Assembly: GCF_020535405.1 (NCBI RefSeq) | Contig: NZ_CP085036.1 | Span: 1,736,001 to 1,800,000, forward strand | From: Antiquaquibacter oligotrophicus | GTDB lineage: Bacteria > Actinomycetota > Actinomycetes > Actinomycetales > Microbacteriaceae | Direction of reading: 5' to 3' | Length of the DNA: 64,000 bases | Part shown: positions 59,373 through 64,000 of the stretch, piece after piece | Layout of the letters: each line of letters opens with the position of its first letter | How positions within the stretch are numbered: the first letter of the stretch is position 1 | Program-made: the position numbers and the translations under genes | The notes under the pieces: generated by a model | Seen by the model: the letters and a program-made list of their open reading frames with translations, nothing else | What the model was told of the DNA's origin: nothing | Databases searched by the model: none

Positions 59373-60789
59373 CGATGGGCCTCTCTTCCGGTCGTCTGAA
59401 CAACCTCGGGTGCTGGCTCGCGGCAAGCGCCGCGGCCAGAGTCACGGTGCCGATGCGACCGAAAAACATGGTCGCGGCTAGGATGTACTGCGCTGAATCC
59501 GTCGTCGACGCTGTGAACCCGGTCGTGAGACCACACGTAGCGAACGCGCTGATCACGTCGAAGAGCACATAGTCGAGGGTCGAGTCGGTGAGCAGCAGGA
59601 TGAGGATGCACGATGCCGCAACGGTCGTCGCACCCCACAGCACAACACTCACCGCGAGTCGTAGCACGTCGCCCGGAATGCGGCGGTCGTACGCCTCCAT
59701 GTCGCTGTGTCCGCGAGCTTCGGCGAAAGCGGCGAGGAAGAGTATCGCGAGGGTTGTGACCTTGATGCCGCCTGCCGTGGAGGCAGACCCTCCGCCGATG
59801 AACATGAGCATGTCGGTGACGAGAAGGCTTGCGGAGTCGAGTTGAGCGATGTCGACGGTGGAGAAACCGCCGGATCTGGCCATCGATGACAGGAAGAAGC
59901 TCTGGAGCACCCGTTGGCCCGGGTCCATCGGCCCAAACGTTCTCGGGTTGTTGTACTCCAGTACGAAGTAGGCGAAGGCGCCGAGCACGAGCAGCAACGC
60001 GAAGGTAAGGATGGTGATCTTGACGTGGAGGGACCAACGCCGGGGGTGGCGCAGGTTTTTGGTCAGAACGTAGATCACCGGGAATCCGATCGCGCCGAGA
60101 ACCACGCCGAGCATCAGAACGGTCAGAAACCACGGGTCATCGGCGTAGGGCGTGAGACCGTCCGATGTCGGCAGGAAGCCCGTATTCGTGAACGCCATCG
60201 CCGACAGGTACACGGACTGCCACGCCGCGTCGAGCACGGGGACACCCTGGATGAGCATCCGAGGGAACAGGAGGAGCGCGACGGCTAGCTCGATGATGAG
60301 CGCGCTCACGGCGACCGTGAGGAGGAGGCTGCCGGTCTCGCCGAGTCGCACCGCCTGGCCCTCAGAGATCGGCCCCTTGTGAATCCGGAGGGGGTTCGCG
60401 TCCCCCGCGGCGAGCAACTTCTGTCGCAGGCCCAAGCGGCGGCTGATCACGAGACCGAGGATGCTCGCGAGCGTGAGAACACCGATGCCACCGATCTCCA
60501 CGCCAATGAAGACGAGAACGTGGCCGAAGGGGGACCAGTATGTCGCCATGTCGACCGTCGAGAGTCCCGTGACGCAAATAACGGACACGGCCGTGAAGAG
60601 AGCGTCAACGAGGGGAGCGGGGCGCCCCGTGCTCGTCGCGATCGGAAGTGAGAAGAGGAGAGTGAAGATGAGCACGAAGCTCGTGAAGATTGTGATGGCG
60701 AAGCGTGCAGGGGTCGCGGCGGCGAACGAATCGATGCCGTCGCGAAGGCGCGCATAGATGCTCGTCCGCATCGCGGGCTCAACTCGCAT
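59365..60789 (-). CDS. Trk/Ktr potassium transporter membrane subunit TrkH
   Basis: The 474-residue protein has four M1-P-M2 repeats. Selectivity-filter segments include VICVTGLSTVD (first, about 73-83), MAFTNTGFLP, SMARSGGFSTVDI and FATCGLTTGFT. It moves K+ (with H+ or Na+) inward. Start 60789 has GAAGGG upstream; a longer frame to 61032 is antisense to the ArsR gene. It forms an operon with trkA (8-base overlap). Confidence 0.9.
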   Translation of the reverse strand: MRVEPAMRTSIYARLRDGIDSFAAATPARFAITIFTSFVLIFTLLFSLPIATSTGRPAPLVDALFTAVSVICVTGLSTVDMATYWSPFGHVLVFIGVEIGGIGVLTLASILGLVISRRLGLRQKLLAAGDANPLRIHKGPISEGQAVRLGETGSLLLTVAVSALIIELAVALLLFPRMLIQGVPVLDAAWQSVYLSAMAFTNTGFLPTSDGLTPYADDPWFLTVLMLGVVLGAIGFPVIYVLTKNLRHPRRWSLHVKITILTFALLLVLGAFAYFVLEYNNPRTFGPMDPGQRVLQSFFLSSMARSGGFSTVDIAQLDSASLLVTDMLMFIGGGSASTAGGIKVTTLAILFLAAFAEARGHSDMEAYDRRIPGDVLRLAVSVVLWGATTVAASCILILLLTDSTLDYVLFDVISAFATCGLTTGFTASTTDSAQYILAATMFFGRIGTVTLAAALAASQHPRLFRRPEERPIVG

Positions 60790-60852
60790 GTCGGTGCCCT
60801 TCTCGCACGAGTGGCAATGGTACTCGCGTGAGTGCGCCGCTAGCCTGATCCA

Positions 60853-61323
60853 ATGGCGGATATCTTCGACGTGATTTCGGATGCGACCAGACGCGACATC
60901 CTCGGAGCGCTTCTCGCGCGCTACGTCTCGAGCGATTCGGAGACGGGTGAGATCAGTGTCGGCGATCTCGTCGAGGTGCTGGGTCTCAGCCAACCCACGG
61001 TGTCCAAGCACCTCAAAGTCTTGCGCGACCACGGACTGGTGTCAGTGCGGGAAGAAGGACAGCACCGCTACTACCGCCTTGACTCCACTCCTCTCGAGAT
61101 CGTCGAAGACTGGCTCATCCCCTATTTGAGCGCCGACTTCGACGACGAGATCGACGCGGAGGAGCTCGGTGCTGCGACCGCCTACACGGCATGGGCGGGG
61201 TCCGAAGTGGGGTCAACACTCGGTCGCCGGGCCGCCGAGGGGGCTCATCGTGCACGCCAGGTCGTTGATCAGGTCGGCAAGCGCCTTCCCGCGCCTCCGT
61301 GGCGCGGCCGCGATCGCGCCTGA
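60853..61323 (+). CDS. ArsR-family winged-helix regulator
   Basis: The 156-residue protein has an HTH (about 5-85; SDATRRDILGALL, LGLSQPTVSKHLKVLRDHGLV, REEGQHRYYRLD). A C-terminal tail rich in Ala and acidic residues (about 95-155) carries no CxC metal site, so it may not be a metal sensor. TAGCCT (60841-60846) ends 6 bases before ATG: probably leaderless. It is divergent from trkH and could regulate it. Confidence 0.86.
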   Translation: MADIFDVISDATRRDILGALLARYVSSDSETGEISVGDLVEVLGLSQPTVSKHLKVLRDHGLVSVREEGQHRYYRLDSTPLEIVEDWLIPYLSADFDDEIDAEELGAATAYTAWAGSEVGSTLGRRAAEGAHRARQVVDQVGKRLPAPPWRGRDRA

Positions 61324-61426
61324 AAACGGCTCAGGCGTGGGGTGGACAGCGGGTAACACCAGCCCCTAGTGTTACCGATTAGCACTCCAGTCACACGGGG
61401 CGCAGGAGTCAGAAGGATCACAGCCG

Positions 61427-61621
61427 ATGTCACAGGACCTGTCCGACGTGCGTTTTCTCACGGTCGCCGAGGTGGCCGAGATGATGCGCGTCTCGAACAT
61501 GACCGTGTACCGGCTCGTTCACGCCGGCGAACTGCCAGCTGTGCGTTTCGGTCGGTCCTTCCGCATCCCGGAGTCTGCTGTCGCCGCGGCGATCGAAACG
61601 CCCATAGCCGACGTCGGCTGA
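61427..61621 (+). CDS. Small MerR-like/excisionase-type DNA-binding protein
   Basis: The 64-residue protein is essentially one winged HTH: FLTVAEVAEMMRVSNMTVYRLVHAGELPAVRFGRSFRIPESAV. It resembles BldC and Rv0500A-type proteins, conserved in actinobacteria between proC and the bS22 gene. There are no phage or integrase genes nearby, so it is a chromosomal regulator and not an excisionase. The bS22 gene follows after about 107 bases, with its own promoter-like TACACT. Confidence 0.85.
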   Translation: MSQDLSDVRFLTVAEVAEMMRVSNMTVYRLVHAGELPAVRFGRSFRIPESAVAAAIETPIADVG

Positions 61622-61728
61622 ACGGCCCGGGCACTCCCACCGGCGAAACCCGGTACACTAAACGCTTGTCCTGTCCACGGTTCTGAAGCGAACCGTCACA
61701 AGTTCACTCAGAACGGTAGAGGTTCCTT

Positions 61729-61827
61729 ATGGGTTCAGTCATCAAGAAGCGCCGCAAGCGGATGGCCAAGAAGAAGCACCGCAAGCTGCTGCGCAAGACG
61801 CGTCACCAGCGTCGCAACAAGAAGTAA
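61729..61827 (+). CDS. Small ribosomal protein bS22 (AURKAIP1/COX24 domain)
   Basis: The 32-residue, Lys/Arg-rich protein begins [19 protein letters not shown] and ends RRNKK. It matches the actinobacterial 30S protein bS22 (M. smegmatis numbering, located near the decoding centre) and the AURKAIP1/COX24 domain. It is too short for routine gene calling. GGTAGAGG precedes the ATG. Its place after the small HTH gene and before a SerB-like HAD gene agrees with the conserved actinobacterial order. Confidence 0.92.
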   Translation: MGSVIKKRRKRMAKKKHRKLLRKTRHQRRNKK

Positions 61828-61828
61828 T

Positions 61829-62572
61829 TCAGCGGCTCTGCCGCTTCACGTAACGTTTCGCCTCTCGGATGCTCGACCGCTTGAGCGGCAGCACCTCCCA
61901 GCCCTTCTCGCGCGCGTGCGCAAGGAGCTTCGCGTCCGCGTTGATGACGATGCGATTACCGACCGCCGTGAGCAAGGGAATGTCGTTGCTCGAATCCGAG
62001 TAGGCCCAACAGAGTTCGAGGTCGGCACCCCGGGCATCCGCGAAGGCCGTCGCTACGACCGCCTTCTCTTCGCCGTGAAGGACATGGCCGTCGAGGTCCC
62101 CCGTGAAGACGCCATCGAGCGCTTCGACCTTGGTGCCGATCGCGCCGGTCAACCCCAAGCGTGACGCAATCACGTCGGCGACCAACTGCGGAGTCGCCGT
62201 GATGAGCCACACCTCGTGGCCCTTGGCGAGATGCTCACGCGCGAGCGCGACGGTCTCCGGCCAGAGCTTGGGGGCGATGTCGCGATCGTAAATATCGTGG
62301 GCGAGGGTGACGAGTCCCTCCTCGGTGTGACCCGTCACCAGACCGAGCGCCCGCTCCTTCGCCGTGACGAGATGATTCCGGTTCTCTCCGACGGCGAGAA
62401 AGCGGAACTGATGCCACGCGAATACGGCGATGTCACGCCACGAGATGAGACCGCGCCGCCACGCCTCACGGCCGACGTAGAAGACACTCGCGCCCCTCAT
62501 GAGTGTGTTGTCGACGTCGAAGAATGCGATCACAGGGGTGTCGCTGGCGTCGTTGTCGGCGAGATCGGGCAT
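61829..62572 (-). CDS. HAD-IB family hydrolase (SerB-like)
   Basis: The 247-residue phosphatase has motif I AFFDVDNTLMRG (about 16-27, nucleophile Asp then Asp), motif II in VWLITATPQLVAD and motif III/IV in CWAYSDSSNDIPLL. The basic tail SSIREAKRYVKRQSR may aid membrane or RNA contact. Relatives include SerB1-like and CDP-archaeol/lysophosphatidic-type phosphatases. It is convergent with bS22 (1-base gap) and divergent from a glutaredoxin gene. The start is taken at 62572 (MPDLAD); upstream sequence is the divergent promoter. Confidence 0.88.
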   Translation of the reverse strand: MPDLADNDASDTPVIAFFDVDNTLMRGASVFYVGREAWRRGLISWRDIAVFAWHQFRFLAVGENRNHLVTAKERALGLVTGHTEEGLVTLAHDIYDRDIAPKLWPETVALAREHLAKGHEVWLITATPQLVADVIASRLGLTGAIGTKVEALDGVFTGDLDGHVLHGEEKAVVATAFADARGADLELCWAYSDSSNDIPLLTAVGNRIVINADAKLLAHAREKGWEVLPLKRSSIREAKRYVKRQSR

Positions 62573-62630
62573 CCCTACCAGTCTGACAGATGGGGGCGGG
62601 TGCGCCCGCGCCGCGGCTAGGGTTGAGGTC

Positions 62631-62885
62631 GTGCCCGTACGTGTGACGCTGCTCTCCAAGCCCGGTTGTCACCTGTGCGATGCGGCCCGGGATGCCGTGA
62701 ACGAGGTCATCGCGCGGGCGGGGGTCGAGGCATCCGTCGACGAGGTCAACATCCTCGACGACGCGGCACTCAACCAACGTTATTGGGACGAGATCCCCGT
62801 GGTTCTCATCGAGGATCGCGTGCACACCATTTGGCGAGTGGACCCCGATCGCTTCGCCGCAGCACTCAAGGAGCACTCAGAATGA
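62631..62885 (+). CDS. Glutaredoxin-family protein (DUF836-like)
   Basis: The 84-residue thioredoxin-fold protein has redox motif CHLC in SKPGCHLCDAARDAV (about 8-22) and the cis-Pro region DEIPVVLIEDRVHTIWRVDP. The GTG start at 62631 lies 7 bases after TAGGGT (62618-62623), a leaderless pattern. Its stop overlaps the Dabb gene by 4 bases. A homologue occurs near serB1 in mycobacteria (Rv0508). Confidence 0.86.
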   Translation: MPVRVTLLSKPGCHLCDAARDAVNEVIARAGVEASVDEVNILDDAALNQRYWDEIPVVLIEDRVHTIWRVDPDRFAAALKEHSE

Positions 62886-63181
62886 TCAAGCACATCGTCG
62901 TGTGGAAGCTCGCCGCAACCGATGACTCGGCCAAAGCCGAAGCGACCGAGGAAATCCGCGCTGTTCTCACCCCACTCGTCGACGTCATCGAGGGACTGCG
63001 GACGCTCACGGTGCACGCCAACGAGGCCTACTTCGACATGAACTGGGACGTCGTGCTGCTCTCGGAGTTCGACTCCTTCGAGGCGCTCGCCGAATACCAG
63101 GTTCACCCGCAGCACGTGGCTGCGGCAGCGGTTGTGCACAGCCACACGACGCAGCGCGCCGGCGTCGATATCGAGGTCTGA
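62882..63181 (+). CDS. Dabb (stress-responsive alpha/beta barrel) family protein
   Basis: The 99-residue dimeric barrel protein opens MIKHIVVWKL and has YQVHPQHVAAAAVV near the end, both typical. Function in bacteria is unknown; related proteins are small cyclases or stress-induced factors. ATG 62882 forms ATGA with the glutaredoxin stop, so it is coupled. Confidence 0.86.
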   Translation: MIKHIVVWKLAATDDSAKAEATEEIRAVLTPLVDVIEGLRTLTVHANEAYFDMNWDVVLLSEFDSFEALAEYQVHPQHVAAAAVVHSHTTQRAGVDIEV

Positions 63182-63184
63182 GGC

Positions 63185-63469
63185 TCAGCTCGCGATGTCG
63201 ATGGGGCCGGTGAGCCGGTTCTTGAGGGCGTCGCGCTCCGCAGCCAGCGACGCGATCGTCGAGGCCTCGAGCGTTTCCATACCCGTGAACGGGTTGGGCA
63301 TCCCGCTCTTTTCGAGCACGGCGGCCGCGTAAGCGTCCGCTGCCGCCGCCACCTTCGCGCTTGCTCGCTGCGACTTCTTGAGTGAGACCGCGGGACCCCC
63401 GACGACCTCGGCGTGCTTCTTCAGAGCCTTCTTGAGCTCTTTGAGTGCCGAATCGATCTTCTTGGACAT
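63185..63469 (-). CDS. Lys/Ala-rich hypothetical protein
   Basis: This is a 94-residue protein without a recognised family. It has an N-terminal basic helix (KKIDSALKELKKALKKHAEVV), an Ala-rich middle helix and a C-terminal part with NPFTGMETLEASTIASLAAERDALKNRL; the last segment looks like a coiled coil. No Cys, no signal peptide. It is convergent with the Dabb gene (3-base gap). Cytosolic, possibly nucleic-acid-binding because of its basic helix, but that is inference. Confidence 0.6.
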   Translation of the reverse strand: MSKKIDSALKELKKALKKHAEVVGGPAVSLKKSQRASAKVAAAADAYAAAVLEKSGMPNPFTGMETLEASTIASLAAERDALKNRLTGPIDIAS

Positions 63470-63528
63470 GCGCCCATCATGCACCACCCGAGTGAACGAC
63501 CACGAGGGTGAACTTTCAGGTGCGTGCC

Positions 63529-63708
63529 CTAACTTTCGTCGACGACCTCGGCGGAGGCAGCTGCGGTGCGAACGGCATCAATGCCGCCCATGGCGCTCGC
63601 CTTCGCCGTGTAGCCCTCGGACGTTGCGATGACCTCGCCGTTGCCGGCCTTGAGAACGAAGCGGAACTCGCCCCGAGCGTCCTTCGAAATCACAAACTTT
63701 GCGGCCAT
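63529..63708 (-). CDS. DUF1508 (YegP-like) small protein
   Basis: The 59-residue protein starts MAAKFVISKDARGEFRFVLK and contains NGEVIATSEGYTAKASAMGGIDAVR, the repeat unit of DUF1508/YegP proteins. One repeat copy is present, so it may act as a dimer. AAGGGATCC lies before the ATG. Function is unknown; the family is stress-linked in some bacteria. Confidence 0.85.
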   Translation of the reverse strand: MAAKFVISKDARGEFRFVLKAGNGEVIATSEGYTAKASAMGGIDAVRTAAASAEVVDES

Positions 63709-63785
63709 GATGGATCCCTTTCACCTGCGGATGGTGCCGCCAGGCTAGGGTTGCCGGAGTCCCGAAATCTACGGGTGAGTGTCCT

Positions 63786-64000
63786 CTATTTCGCGGGTTC
63801 GTCCGCCATGATCGCGAGGATCTGCGACGCGTCGCCCCACACGCCGGGGGAGTCGTACGGGCGGTCGGGGAAGGCACCGTACTCGAGGGTGATCGGCAGA
63901 TTGTTGTCGGTGATGAAAGTCTCCACCCGCTCGGCGAGGGTGAGCGGTACGCCGCTACTGCAGTTGATGATTCCCGTGACGTCCGAACGCGCGCTCACGG
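63786..64000 (-). CDS. NAD(P)-dependent epimerase/dehydratase family protein, 3' part
   Basis: About the last 70 residues of a minus-strand gene that runs off the window edge. The stretch INCSSGVPLTLAERVETFI and PYDSPGVWGDASQIL fits the C-terminal end of RmlD/epimerase-like nucleotide-sugar enzymes (the GxxxLxE substrate-binding end). A GTG at 63998 is only the first in-frame codon in view and not a real start. The Rossmann domain is outside the window, so the reaction is open. Confidence 0.65.
   Translation of the reverse strand, partial: VSARSDVTGIINCSSGVPLTLAERVETFITDNNLPITLEYGAFPDRPYDSPGVWGDASQILAIMADEPAK

Noticed and set aside
61427..61621. Excisionase-like protein as a sign of a mobile element
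   Set aside because: No integrase, attachment repeat or phage gene nearby; its position beside proC and bS22 matches a conserved chromosomal HTH gene.
1..64000. tRNA, rRNA or riboswitch genes
   Set aside because: Intergenic gaps were read for cloverleaf ends, CCA tails and known leader motifs, and none was convincing.

Overview
The window is a 64 kb stretch of a high-GC actinobacterial chromosome. Gene content and style point to Microbacteriaceae: GC-rich codon use, short leaderless promoters, the 32-residue ribosomal protein bS22, LAxTG-type surface anchors, and a proC / small HTH / bS22 / SerB-like HAD / glutaredoxin order that resembles the Rv0500-Rv0508 region of Mycobacterium tuberculosis. 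No tRNA, rRNA, insertion sequence, phage gene or CRISPR array was seen. It is an ordinary chromosomal region with several accessory blocks.

Layout. (1) 1-3701: a VOC protein fragment, an HxlR regulator, a Tat/lipoprotein-type amine oxidase whose 3' end runs into a convergent Pr6Pr membrane-protein gene (a probable deletion junction), and a low-complexity secreted Asp/Gly-rich protein. (2) 3915-15874: a carbohydrate catabolic island. A ten-gene minus-strand operon encodes a 2-hydroxyacid dehydrogenase, an ABC solute-binding protein, two permeases, DhaK, DhaL, an SDR, a DapA-family aldolase, a ribokinase-like kinase and a fucose-isomerase-like protein. It diverges from a zinc-type alcohol dehydrogenase gene and is flanked by a GntR/FCD regulator, with related operator-like sites at three places. 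The substrate cannot be read from sequence. (3) 15945-23008: an AI-2E family transporter, a PAP2 phosphatase, a GT1 glycosyltransferase with divergent TetR, msrB-msrA, and an XRE regulator divergent from an SDR. (4) 23034-30405: a DosS/DosR-like heme sensor kinase and response regulator, divergent from two tandem universal stress proteins and a P1B ATPase; a PNPOx-family protein and a membrane/F420-nitroreductase-like fusion follow. Two similar DosR-box-like sequences lie in the expected places, so this looks like a compact dormancy regulon. (5) 30435-36614: DyP peroxidase, MFS-ABM exporter, psuG-psuK pseudouridine catabolism, photolyase and MarR regulator. (6) 36721-51152: a large LAL-type LuxR regulator next to two giant secreted, wall-anchored proteins (1929 and 1367 aa) with shared DUF5979-like repeats; an SDR/TetR pair with a perfect 13-bp palindromic operator sits between them. 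(7) 51266-64000: housekeeping and mixed genes, including upp, tadA, an LLM monooxygenase with FMN reductase, a CDF transporter, proC, a Trk potassium system, ArsR, a small HTH protein, bS22, a HAD phosphatase, glutaredoxin, Dabb and DUF1508 proteins, and an epimerase fragment at the edge.

Most interesting: the DosRS-like regulon with conserved heme-ligand residues and candidate boxes, the unassigned sugar island, the paired giant surface proteins beside the LAL regulator, and the amine oxidase/Pr6Pr fusion-by-deletion site. All functional calls rest on motif recognition by eye; no database search was run.
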